The translations under genes and the position numbers were made by a program. DNA of 64,000 nt from Actinacidiphila glaucinigra. Lineage in GTDB: Bacteria > Actinomycetota > Actinomycetes > Streptomycetales > Streptomycetaceae. The stretch covers positions 1 through 64,000 of the forward strand of contig NZ_FZOF01000012.1 in NCBI RefSeq assembly GCF_900188405.1, in the 5' to 3' direction. How positions within the stretch are numbered: position 1 is the stretch's first letter; every line of letters begins with the position of its first letter. The notes below the pieces were generated by a model, which was given only the letters and a program-made list of their open reading frames with translations, did no database searches and had not been told where the DNA came from. This document shows positions 8,784 through 16,555 of the stretch, one piece after another.

Positions 8784-8799
8784 ATTGGTCTATTCCAGT
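8784..8799. promoter_or_regulatory. DasR-like operator (dre) before the hexosaminidase gene
   Basis: ATTGGTCTATTCCAGT matches the dre consensus A(C/G)TGGTCTAGACCA(C/G)T at 13 of 16 positions and lies 19 bases before the start codon. The enzyme behind it releases GlcNAc, and clear dre sites occur at the PTS genes in this window, so DasR control is likely. It was read by eye and has not been scored. Confidence 0.65.
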
Positions 8800-8817
8800 T
8801 GCCGTGAGGGCGGCAGG

Positions 8818-10458
8818 ATGGTCGCCATGGACCTCATCCCGGCGCCCGTCGAGGCGCACCGGCACGCCGACGGCGGTCATGTGGACCTCGGCCCCGGCAC
8901 CACCCTGGACGCCGGCCCCGGCACCGAAGGGACCGCGCGCTGGTTGCGCGCCACGGTCGGCGCCGCCACCGGTCTCCCGCTGCCCCCGCCGCCCGCGGGC
9001 ACGCCCGGCACGATCACGCTCCGCCTCGACCCGGACGTGGCCGAGCGCCTCGGAGCGGAGGGCCACCGTGTGACGGTGTCGGCCGCGGACGGCGTGCGCA
9101 TCGCGGGCGGGGGAGCGGCGGGGGTGTTCTGGGGCGCCCAGACCGTACGGCAGTTGCTCGGTGCCGACGCCTTCCGCCGCGCGCCGCTGCCGGGCCGCTC
9201 CTGGCGTCTGCCGCACTGCTCCGTCGAGGACGCCCCGCGCTTCGGATGGCGCGGCGTACTCCTGGACGTGGCACGGCACTTCATGCCCAAGGACGTCGTC
9301 CTGCGCTATGTCGACCTGCTGGCCGCGCACAAACTGAACGTGCTCCACCTGCACCTGACCGACGACCAGGGCTGGCGGGTGGAGATCCGCCGCTATCCGC
9401 GCCTGACCGAGGTCGGCGCCTGGCGCACCCGGACCAAGGTCGGGCTGCGGGAGTCCCCGCTGTGGGACGAGCGCCCGCACGGCGGCTACTACACCCAGGA
9501 CGACCTGCGCGAGATCGTGGCGTACGCGGCCGAGCGGCACGTCACGGTCGTGCCCGAGATCGACGTCCCCGGCCACTCGCAGGCCGCCATCGCCGCCTAC
9601 CCGGAACTGGGCAACGCGGACGTGGTGGACACCGGCGCCCTGCCGGTGCTCACCGGTTGGGGCATCAACCCGAACGTGCTGGCGCCCACCGAGGCCACCG
9701 TGCGCTTCTACGAGAACGTCCTCGACGAACTCCTGGAGGTCTTCCCCTCGGAGTTCGTCCACATCGGCGGCGACGAGTGCCCCAAGGACCAGTGGTGCGC
9801 CTCGGCCACCGTCCAGGCCCGCATCAAGGAGCTGGGGCTGCGCGACGAGGACGAGTTGCAGAGCTGGTTCGTCCGGCACTTCGACACCTGGCTGAGCGGT
9901 CGCGGCCGCCGGCTCATCGGCTGGGACGAGATCCTGGAGGGCGGACTGGCCGAGGGCGCCGCCGTCTCCTCCTGGCGCGGCTACGCGGGCGGGATCGCCG
10001 CGGCCAGGGCCGGGCACGACGTCGTGATGTGCCCGGAGAGCCAGGTCTACCTGGACTGGCGGCAGTCGGACGGCGAGGACGAGCCCGTGCCGATCGCGCA
10101 CGTCCGCACCCTGGAGGACGTCTACCGCTTCGAGCCCGTCCCGGACGACCTCACCGCGGAGGAGGCCGCCCACGTCATCGGCGCGCAGGCCAACATCTGG
10201 ACGGAGACGATGGATTCGGTCCGCGCCGTGGACTACATGGCCTTCCCGCGGCTCGCCGCCTTCGCCGAGACGGTCTGGAGCCGGCTGCCCGCCCCCGCCG
10301 TCCGCGACCACGAGGGCTTCGCCGCCCGAATGTCCACCCACTACGGGCGACTTGACGCACTGGGGGTCGAATACCGGCCGCCGGGCGGTCCGCTGCCGTG
10401 GCAGAGGCGTCCGGGTGTCATCGGACGCCCGATCGAGGGGCCGCCCCCGATCGTGTGA
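8818..10458 (+). CDS. Beta-N-acetylhexosaminidase, GH20, cytosolic
   Basis: Removes terminal GlcNAc/GalNAc from chitobiose, glycans or muropeptides. 546 residues with a GH20b N-terminal domain, then the barrel beginning FGWRGVLLDVARHFMP. Catalytic pair Asp319-Glu320 in HIGGDECPKDQW; substrate residues WGIN, VPEIDVPGHSQ and GWDEILEGG are all present. There is no signal peptide, unlike secreted HexA-type enzymes, so it should act on imported chito-oligosaccharides. Start at 8818 has GAGGG seven bases before it; ATG 8827 is an alternative. The DasR-like site just upstream suggests induction when GlcNAc-derived sugars accumulate. Confidence 0.92.
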   Translation: MVAMDLIPAPVEAHRHADGGHVDLGPGTTLDAGPGTEGTARWLRATVGAATGLPLPPPPAGTPGTITLRLDPDVAERLGAEGHRVTVSAADGVRIAGGGAAGVFWGAQTVRQLLGADAFRRAPLPGRSWRLPHCSVEDAPRFGWRGVLLDVARHFMPKDVVLRYVDLLAAHKLNVLHLHLTDDQGWRVEIRRYPRLTEVGAWRTRTKVGLRESPLWDERPHGGYYTQDDLREIVAYAAERHVTVVPEIDVPGHSQAAIAAYPELGNADVVDTGALPVLTGWGINPNVLAPTEATVRFYENVLDELLEVFPSEFVHIGGDECPKDQWCASATVQARIKELGLRDEDELQSWFVRHFDTWLSGRGRRLIGWDEILEGGLAEGAAVSSWRGYAGGIAAARAGHDVVMCPESQVYLDWRQSDGEDEPVPIAHVRTLEDVYRFEPVPDDLTAEEAAHVIGAQANIWTETMDSVRAVDYMAFPRLAAFAETVWSRLPAPAVRDHEGFAARMSTHYGRLDALGVEYRPPGGPLPWQRRPGVIGRPIEGPPPIV

Positions 10459-10546
10459 GGCCAGCCACAACCCGGGGCCGGCCGGCGCGGGAGATGGCAG
10501 GGTGGTGGGGCCGATCACGGCAAGGCGTACGAAGGAGGCCATTCCC

Positions 10547-10613
10547 GTCGCAACCTGGAGAAAGCCGCGAACCGGACGGAGTTCCATCCGGAAGGCGGGT
10601 TCTCCTTTGCGAC
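10547..10613 (+). ncRNA. Nested 67-base hairpin, structured RNA or terminator
   Basis: Four co-linear stems nest into one long hairpin: GTCGCAA/TTGCGAC, GGAGAA/TTCTCC, CCGC/GCGG, and an inner stem of eight positions with one mismatch (CCGGACGG/CCATCCGG) on an AGTT loop. Small asymmetric internal loops separate them. It sits 88 bases after the hexosaminidase stop and 106 bases before the molybdo-flavoenzyme operon. A perfect Shine-Dalgarno core GAAGGAGG lies just 5' of it (10531-10538) with no good start codon. It could be a terminator, an mRNA leader element or a short-repeat insertion. Confidence 0.5.
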
Positions 10614-10719
10614 CCTCGCGTTGATCACCCCGGAAGATGTGCCAGAGTTGCCACGTCCGGGCTGTCAGCACGTACCGTACGGCTACCGCACCGCGGACAG
10701 CCGGGGAAGGGGCAGCTGC

Positions 10720-11613
10720 GTGAGCACGTACGCACGGCAGGCAGCGCGCAATGTGGCGTTGCCGACCTCGCTCGACGAGGCCGTGGCGGCATTGGCCGCC
10801 ACGCCCACCGCCGTGCCCGTCGCCGGAGGCACCGACCTCATGGCGGCCGTGAACTCCGGGCTGCTGCGCCCCGCCGGACTGGTCGGTCTCGGGCGGATCA
10901 GCGAGATCCGCGGCTGGCAGTACGCCGACGGCGCGGCGCTGCTCGGCGCCGGCCTCACCCACGCCCGCATGGGCCGCCCCGACTTCGCCGCGCTCATCCC
11001 GGCCCTGGCCGCCGCCGCGCGCGCCGCAGGGCCCCCGCAGATCCGCAACGCGGGCACGCTCGGCGGCAACATCGCCGGCGCCGCCCCCACCGGCGACTCG
11101 CTGCCCGTGCTGGCCGCCCTGGAGGCGTCCGTCCTCGTCGCCGGCCCGGACGGCAACCGCGAGCTGCCGGTCAGCCACCTGCTCACCGGCATGGACCCGC
11201 TGCGGCCGGGCGAGGTCCTGGCGTACGTCAGGGTCCCGCTGCTGCACGCGCCGCAGACCTTCCTCAAGGCCACCGGCCGCACCGGCCCGGGCCGCGCGAT
11301 CGCGTCCGTCGCCGTCGTCCTCGATCCCGCGCGCCGGGGCGTACGCTGCGCGGTGGGAGCTGTCGCACCGGTGCCGCTGCGGCCGCTCGAGGCCGAACGC
11401 TGGGTCGCCGGGCTGATCGACTGGGACGGCGAGCGCACGCTGGCGCCCGAGGCCCTCACGGCCTTCGGCGAGTACGCGGCCGCCGCCTGCATCCCCGACC
11501 CGCTGCCGGCCGCAGACGGCAACGCAGCCCCCGAACTGCCCCCCGCCGCCGTCCAGCTGCGGCGTACGGTGGCCGCACTCGCCCGCCGCGCGCTGGGGAG
11601 GGCACTGGCATGA
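10720..11613 (+). CDS. Molybdo-flavoenzyme FAD-binding (medium) subunit
   Basis: 297 residues of the CoxM/XdhB type: carries FAD and passes electrons from the Fe-S subunit onward. The family motifs are visible: VPVAGGTDLMAAVN (FAD pyrophosphate loop), IRNAGTLGGNIAGAAPTGDSLP, and a C-terminal CO-dehydrogenase flavoprotein domain. GTG at 10720 follows AAGGGGCAGCTGC. Its stop overlaps the start of the Fe-S subunit gene (ATGA), so the two are translationally coupled. Confidence 0.88.
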   Translation: MSTYARQAARNVALPTSLDEAVAALAATPTAVPVAGGTDLMAAVNSGLLRPAGLVGLGRISEIRGWQYADGAALLGAGLTHARMGRPDFAALIPALAAAARAAGPPQIRNAGTLGGNIAGAAPTGDSLPVLAALEASVLVAGPDGNRELPVSHLLTGMDPLRPGEVLAYVRVPLLHAPQTFLKATGRTGPGRAIASVAVVLDPARRGVRCAVGAVAPVPLRPLEAERWVAGLIDWDGERTLAPEALTAFGEYAAAACIPDPLPAADGNAAPELPPAAVQLRRTVAALARRALGRALA

Positions 11614-12974
11614 GTGACGACGTGTACGACGACAGGACACCGGACGGGCGCATGACCGACCAGCCGCAGGAGGGGTCCCCGCACGGCGGGGGATTCACCC
11701 CGGGACACGGGGTGTGGGAGCCCCTGCCCCACGGCGAGTACGACCCCGACCAGACCATGCACGTCTCCTTCGCGGCGCAGTTGTCCATGACCGAGCCGGG
11801 CGCCGACCCGCTCGCCGCCCCGGGCCACGGCTACGCCCCCGAGCCGCCCGCCGTGCCGATGACGGTCGCCCACACCGAGGCGCCCGCCGCCCCAGCCGCC
11901 GGCGAGGACGCGGCCACCACGTGGGCGATCCCCGTCGTGCGCGAGGACGCCGCCGCCGACGACTCCGGCGAGTACTCGGTGGGCGCCTTCATGCCCGCCC
12001 CCACCCCCGACCCGGTGCAGCAGCCCTGGACCGCCCCCGCCGCCCCGCAGGCGCCCCCGGTGCCGCACGCGGGGCCCGCCGACGGCGGCTGGGCCCTGCC
12101 CGCGGACGCCACCGGCCAGTGGAAGCTGCCGCTGGCCCCGGACGGCGTCGCCGAGGAGTCCGGCGAGTACCGCTTCCCGCCCGCCGCCGATCCCGCCCCC
12201 GCCTACGCACCGGCCGACGCGCCCTCCGACGCCTTCGGGGAGCCCCGGCCGGATCCGGCCCGGGGCGAGGAGCTCGCGCACCCGTACGAGCCGGCGGCCG
12301 AGCCCGCCGCGGACCTCCTGGCGGACTCCGCGGCGGAGGAGTTCCCGGCCCCGGAGGAGGCGGCCGGGGAACCCGGTGACGAGCCCGGTGCGGACGCGCA
12401 CAGCGAGCACCCGGTGGACTCCTACGTCCTCAACGTCAACGGCACCGACCGGCCCGTCACCGACGCCTGGCTCGGCGAGTCCCTGCTGTACGTGCTGCGC
12501 GAGCGCCTCGGCCTCGCCGGCGCCAAGGACGGCTGCGAGCAGGGCGAGTGCGGCGCGTGCTCGGTCAAGGTCGACGGCCGTCTCGTCGCCTCCTGCCTGG
12601 TGCCCGCGGCGACCGCCGCGGGCAGCGACATCCGCACCGTCGAGGGGCTGTCCGCCGACGGCGGCCCCTCCGACGTCCAGCGCGCGCTCGCCGAGTGCGG
12701 GGCCGTGCAGTGCGGTTTCTGCATCCCCGGCATGGCGATGACCGTGCACGACCTGCTCGAGGGCAACCACAGCCCGACCGAGCTGGAGACCCGGCAGGCC
12801 ATCAGCGGCAACCTCTGCCGCTGCTCCGGCTACCAGGGGGTCCTGGAGGCCGTCCGCCAGGTCGTGGCCGAGCGCGAGGAGAGTGCCGAGAGCGCCGCGG
12901 ACGACACCGCGGGCGACCTGGCGGAGGGCGTCCGCGTCCCGCACCCGCGCCCCTCCTCCGGAGGCCTGGCGTGA
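11610..12974 (+). CDS. Molybdo-flavoenzyme [2Fe-2S] subunit with long disordered N-terminus
   Basis: 454 residues, while CoxS/XdhC-type small subunits are usually near 160-200. Residues ~270-454 form the normal domain: ferredoxin-like cluster ligands Cys309, Cys314, Cys317 and Cys329, then the second cluster in CGFCIPGM and CRCSGYQG. Residues 1-269 are rich in Pro, Ala, Asp and Glu and look disordered, with recurrent short motifs: SGEY at 119-122 and 184-187, TGQWKLP, WALP, WAIP. The extension is in the same frame and codon style as the domain and begins at the coupled ATG, so it appears real. It may tether the enzyme or bind a partner. Electrons would pass from the molybdenum subunit through these clusters to FAD. 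Confidence 0.85.
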   Translation: MSDDVYDDRTPDGRMTDQPQEGSPHGGGFTPGHGVWEPLPHGEYDPDQTMHVSFAAQLSMTEPGADPLAAPGHGYAPEPPAVPMTVAHTEAPAAPAAGEDAATTWAIPVVREDAAADDSGEYSVGAFMPAPTPDPVQQPWTAPAAPQAPPVPHAGPADGGWALPADATGQWKLPLAPDGVAEESGEYRFPPAADPAPAYAPADAPSDAFGEPRPDPARGEELAHPYEPAAEPAADLLADSAAEEFPAPEEAAGEPGDEPGADAHSEHPVDSYVLNVNGTDRPVTDAWLGESLLYVLRERLGLAGAKDGCEQGECGACSVKVDGRLVASCLVPAATAAGSDIRTVEGLSADGGPSDVQRALAECGAVQCGFCIPGMAMTVHDLLEGNHSPTELETRQAISGNLCRCSGYQGVLEAVRQVVAEREESAESAADDTAGDLAEGVRVPHPRPSSGGLA

Positions 12975-13035
12975 GCACCCCGAACCTCCCGACCCGGCAC
13001 CACCTCCCCCCTCGCGGCAGCGAAAGGTACGCGCG

Positions 13036-15372
13036 ATGACGGGCCCCGACGCCGCGACGGCCACCCCGGCCGTGGGCACCCCAACGCCGGTCGCGACCGG
13101 CGCCGACGAGCAGCAGGCCGAGCCGCACGGCATCGGCGCCTCCCTGCCCACCACCGACGGCCTCGCCAAGGCCCAGGGCACGTACCCGTACGCCGCCGAC
13201 CTGTGGGCCGAGGGCCTGCTGTGGGCGGCCGTGCTGCGCTCCCCGCACCCGCACGCGCGCATCCTGTCCGTCGACACGACGGAGGCCGTCGCGCTGCCCG
13301 GCGTACGGGCCGTGGTGACCCATGAGGACGTCCCGGGCGACGCCATGCACGGGCGGCGCGTCGCCGACCGCCCCGTCTTCGCCAAGGACACCGTCCGGCA
13401 CCACGGCGAGGCCATCGCCGCCGTCGCCGCCGACCACCCCGACACCGCCCGGCTCGCCGCCGCCGCCATCCACGTCGAGTACGAGGTCCTGGAGCCCGTC
13501 ATCGACCCGGAGCGGGCCTTCTCGGCGCCCCCGCTGCACCCCGACGGCAACCTGATCCGGCACATCCCGCTGCAGTTCGGCGACCCGGACGCGGTCGGCG
13601 AGGTCATCGTCGAGGGCCTGTACCGGGTGGGCCGCCAGGACCCGGCCCCGGTCGGTGCCGAGGCCGGCCTCGCCGTGCCCCGCCCCGACGGCGGCGTGGA
13701 GCTCTACGTCGCCTCCACCGACCCGCACACCGACCGCGACCTGGCCGCCGCCTGCTTCGGGCTGGAACAGGACCGGGTCAAGGTCGTGGTCACCGGAGTG
13801 CCCGGCGCGATGGGCGACCGCGAGGACTCCGGGGTGCAGATCCCCCTCGGGCTGCTCGCGCTGAAGACCGGCTGCCCGGTCAAGTTCGTGGCCACCCGCG
13901 AGGAGTCCTTCCTCAGCCACAGCCACCGCCACCCGACCCTGCTGCGCTACCGCCACCACGCGGACGCCGAGGGCCGGCTGGTCAAGGTCGAGGCCCAGGT
14001 GCTGCTGGACGCCGGCGCGTACGCCGACACCTCCGCCGACGCGCTGGCCGCGGCCGTGGCCTTCGCCGCCGGCCCCTACGTCGTCCCGCACGTCTTCGTC
14101 GAGGGCTGGGCGGTGCGCACCAACAACCCGCCCTCCGGCCACGTCCGGGGCGAGGGCGCGATGCAGGTCTGCGCGGCCTACGAGGGCCAGATGGACAAGC
14201 TCGCCGCCAAACTCGGCCTGGACCCGGCCGAGATCCGCATGCGCAACGTCATGGCCACCGGCGACCTGCTGCCCACCGGCCAGAGCGTCACCTGCCCGGC
14301 ACCCGTCGGCGAACTGCTCAAGGCCGTACGCGACACCGACCTGCCCCCGCTGCCCGTCGACGACGACGAGTCCGAATGGCTGCTCCCCGGCGGCCTGGAG
14401 GGCGCGGGCGAGCCGGGCGCGGTGCGCCGCGGCGTGGGCTACGCGCTCGGCATGGTCCACATGCTCGGCGCCGAGGGCACCGACGAGGTCTCCACCGCCA
14501 CCGTCCGCGTCCACGACGGCGCCGCCACCGTCATCTGCGCCGCCGTCGACACCGGCCAGGGCTTCGCCACCCTCGCCCGGCAGATCGTGCAGGAGGTCCT
14601 CGGCGTCGAGGACGTCCGCGTGCTGCCCTCCGACACCGACCAGCCCCCGGCCGGCGCCGCCGCCCGCGGCCGCCACACCTGGGTCTCCGGCGGCGCCGTC
14701 GAACGCGCCGCCAAGATGGTGCGCACCCAGCTCCTGCAGCCGCTCGCCGGGAAGTTCGGCATGTCGGCGGAGCTGCTCACCATCGCCGACGGAAAGATCA
14801 CCAGCTACGACGGCGTGCTCTCCACCACCGTCGAGGAGGAGCTGGCCGGCAAGGAGCTCTGGGCCACCGCCCAGTGCCGTCCGCACCCCACCGAGAAGCT
14901 CGACGACACCGGCCAGGGCGACGCCTTCGTGGGTCTCGCCTTCTGCGCCGTGCGCGCCGTGGTGGACGTCGACATCGAACTCGGCGCGATCCGGGTCGTG
15001 GAGATGGCCGTCGCCCAGGACGTCGGCCGGATCCTCAACCCCGCGCAGCTGCACGCCCGCATCGAGGCCGGGGTCAGCCAGGGCGTCGGCATGGCCCTCA
15101 TGGAGGACCTCCGCGCGCCGCGCGGCATCATCAAGCGGCCCAACCTGACCGGCTATTCGCTGCCCACGGCGCTCGACGCGCCCGCGATCCGCGTGGTCCG
15201 GCTCATCGAGGAACGCGACGTGCTCGCGCCCTTCGGCGCCAAGGCCGCCAGCGCGGTCCCCGTCGTCGTCTCCCCGGCCGCCGTCGCCTCCGCCGTCCGC
15301 GCGGCCACCGGCCGCCCGGTCAGCCGCCTCCCCATCCGACCCCAGCACGCGGTCGCCCGCCCCCAGGGCTGA
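13036..15372 (+). CDS. Xanthine dehydrogenase-family molybdopterin-binding subunit, atypical
   Basis: 778 residues, matching the large subunit of XDH/CoxL enzymes over its whole length (DGLAKAQGTYPYAADL at the start; VAQDVGRILNP and FGAKAASAVP near the end). Several active-site motifs are changed. The Phe-Gly-Gly loop that contacts the cofactor is PGAMGDRED (256-264). The usual AYRGxGRPE is HVRGEGAMQ (369-377). The GAKGVGE motif with the catalytic base reads GAKAASA, putting Ala740 where Glu belongs. It may be a cofactor-binding protein with another chemistry or substrate. ATG 13036 follows an AAGG site; the gap from the previous gene is 61 bases, and the three genes form one operon. Confidence 0.82.
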   Translation: MTGPDAATATPAVGTPTPVATGADEQQAEPHGIGASLPTTDGLAKAQGTYPYAADLWAEGLLWAAVLRSPHPHARILSVDTTEAVALPGVRAVVTHEDVPGDAMHGRRVADRPVFAKDTVRHHGEAIAAVAADHPDTARLAAAAIHVEYEVLEPVIDPERAFSAPPLHPDGNLIRHIPLQFGDPDAVGEVIVEGLYRVGRQDPAPVGAEAGLAVPRPDGGVELYVASTDPHTDRDLAAACFGLEQDRVKVVVTGVPGAMGDREDSGVQIPLGLLALKTGCPVKFVATREESFLSHSHRHPTLLRYRHHADAEGRLVKVEAQVLLDAGAYADTSADALAAAVAFAAGPYVVPHVFVEGWAVRTNNPPSGHVRGEGAMQVCAAYEGQMDKLAAKLGLDPAEIRMRNVMATGDLLPTGQSVTCPAPVGELLKAVRDTDLPPLPVDDDESEWLLPGGLEGAGEPGAVRRGVGYALGMVHMLGAEGTDEVSTATVRVHDGAATVICAAVDTGQGFATLARQIVQEVLGVEDVRVLPSDTDQPPAGAAARGRHTWVSGGAVERAAKMVRTQLLQPLAGKFGMSAELLTIADGKITSYDGVLSTTVEEELAGKELWATAQCRPHPTEKLDDTGQGDAFVGLAFCAVRAVVDVDIELGAIRVVEMAVAQDVGRILNPAQLHARIEAGVSQGVGMALMEDLRAPRGIIKRPNLTGYSLPTALDAPAIRVVRLIEERDVLAPFGAKAASAVPVVVSPAAVASAVRAATGRPVSRLPIRPQHAVARPQG

Positions 15373-15388
15373 CCCACCGCCACTCACG

Positions 15389-15424
15389 ATGAAGGGCCCG
15401 GTCCGTGCGGACCGGGCCCTTCAT
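15389..15424. terminator. Bidirectional terminator, molybdo-flavoenzyme operon and tRNA-Cys
   Basis: A 17-bp perfect repeat (15389-15405 with 15408-15424) flanked by AT and TTCAT. It lies at the ends of two convergent units. Confidence 0.88.
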
Positions 15425-15428
15425 GCGG

Positions 15429-15500
15429 AGGCCGTGGCGGGAATCGAACCCACGTAACTCGATTTGCAGTCGAGCCCCTGAACCACTCGGGCACACGGCC
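15429..15500 (-). tRNA. tRNA-Cys (GCA)
   Basis: The reverse strand folds into a full cloverleaf: acceptor GGCCGTG/CACGGCC, D arm with CCC/GGG, anticodon stem CTCGA/TCGAG with loop CTGCAAA giving anticodon GCA, T arm with TTCGATT loop, and discriminator U as expected for cysteine. The terminal CCA is not encoded. The terminator lies four bases beyond its 3' end. Confidence 0.95.
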
Positions 15501-15591
15501 TTGCGTCGTCGACGTACCCCGACCATAGACGCGGCCCCCGGGAGGGGGTCAACGCTTCCCGGGGGCCCGCAACAGGACTGCCATACGCCGT

Positions 15592-16452
15592 TCACGAACC
15601 GCCGGGGGAGGCCAGGAACTCCTCCACCACCGGGCGGAACAGCTCGGGTTCGTCCACCCACGGGAAGTGCCCGACGGCGTGCAGCGGGCGCAGGCGGGCG
15701 TGCGGGAAGCAGGCCGCGACGGCCTCGCCCGCGCGCATGCCGGTGACGGCGTCGCGGTCACCGGTGAGGACCAGGACGGGGCAGGTCACCTCGCGCAGCC
15801 GGGCCAGCACGGCGAGCCGGGCCGGCTCGTCCAGGCCCTGCCAGAAGCCGGCGCGGGGGACCGGGTGCAACTGGCCGCCCTCGGCGGCGGCGTGGGCGCG
15901 CTGGGGCTCGTCCCAGTGGCCGTACGCCATCGGCGCGACCTGGAGCAGCAGCGTACGGACCCGGTCGAGGTCGTCGGCGGTCTCCAGCTCGGCGAGTGAG
16001 GCGACCGCCTCCGGCCACCAGGGCTCGGCGACCCGGCTCTCGAAGATCTCCCGCGCGTCGTCGGGCAGCTCGCCCTGCAGCCGCGAGCCCGGGGTGACCA
16101 GCACGAGGTGGGTGAGCCGCTCCGGGTAGGCGGCGGCGTAGGCCTGCGCGGTCGCGGCGGCCGCGTCGTGCGCGAGCAGCGCGAAGCGCTCCAGGCCCAG
16201 GTGCCCGCGCAGCGCCTCCACGTCCTGGGCGAGCCGCGGGAAGGAGTAGGCGAGCGGGTCGTCGGCCGGCGGGCTGCCGCCGGTGCCCCGGCTGTCCGGG
16301 ACCACCAGGCGCCTGCCCCGGTCCAGGCCGCCCAGGTCGCCCAGATAGGCGGCGTCCCGCCCCGGGCCGCCGGCGAGCGCGAGCAGTACGGGCCCCTCGC
16401 CCCGGTCCGAGTAGGCGAGCCGGCTTCCGTCGTACGAGGTGTAGTGCGGCAT
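15592..16452 (-). CDS. Alpha/beta hydrolase with Asp nucleophile
   Basis: 286 residues of the alpha/beta hydrolase fold, overall like proline iminopeptidases (LALAGGPGRDAAYL oxyanion region, VPDSRGTGGS). The nucleophile elbow, however, reads LLAHDAAAA: Asp96 replaces the usual serine, as in epoxide hydrolases and haloalkane dehalogenases. An acid in GDRDAVTG (231-238) and His262 in VGHFPW complete a triad. Ester or peptide hydrolysis through a serine is therefore impossible; the substrate is unknown. ATG 16452 follows AGGGAAGG. It is transcribed divergently from the MFS gene. Confidence 0.8.
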   Translation of the reverse strand: MPHYTSYDGSRLAYSDRGEGPVLLALAGGPGRDAAYLGDLGGLDRGRRLVVPDSRGTGGSPPADDPLAYSFPRLAQDVEALRGHLGLERFALLAHDAAAATAQAYAAAYPERLTHLVLVTPGSRLQGELPDDAREIFESRVAEPWWPEAVASLAELETADDLDRVRTLLLQVAPMAYGHWDEPQRAHAAAEGGQLHPVPRAGFWQGLDEPARLAVLARLREVTCPVLVLTGDRDAVTGMRAGEAVAACFPHARLRPLHAVGHFPWVDEPELFRPVVEEFLASPGGS

Positions 16453-16555
16453 GGCCTACGCCTTCCCTGCCCCGGCCGCCTTCTCCCGGTCCTAGGCCGA
16501 AAGGCCGACCGGGGTGCCAGGGGCAAGTAGCCGATTGACCCCTTACCCTGTCGTG

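Noticed and set aside
10541-10624. Short frame starting at ATT behind a perfect Shine-Dalgarno
   Set aside because: No normal start codon and no recognised product; the region is better explained by the hairpin.
7330-11640. Very long open frame on the minus strand (over 1400 codons)
   Set aside because: It runs opposite to several well-supported genes, has no start context and its translation is Arg/Gly/Ala-rich without motifs; a usual shadow in high-GC DNA.
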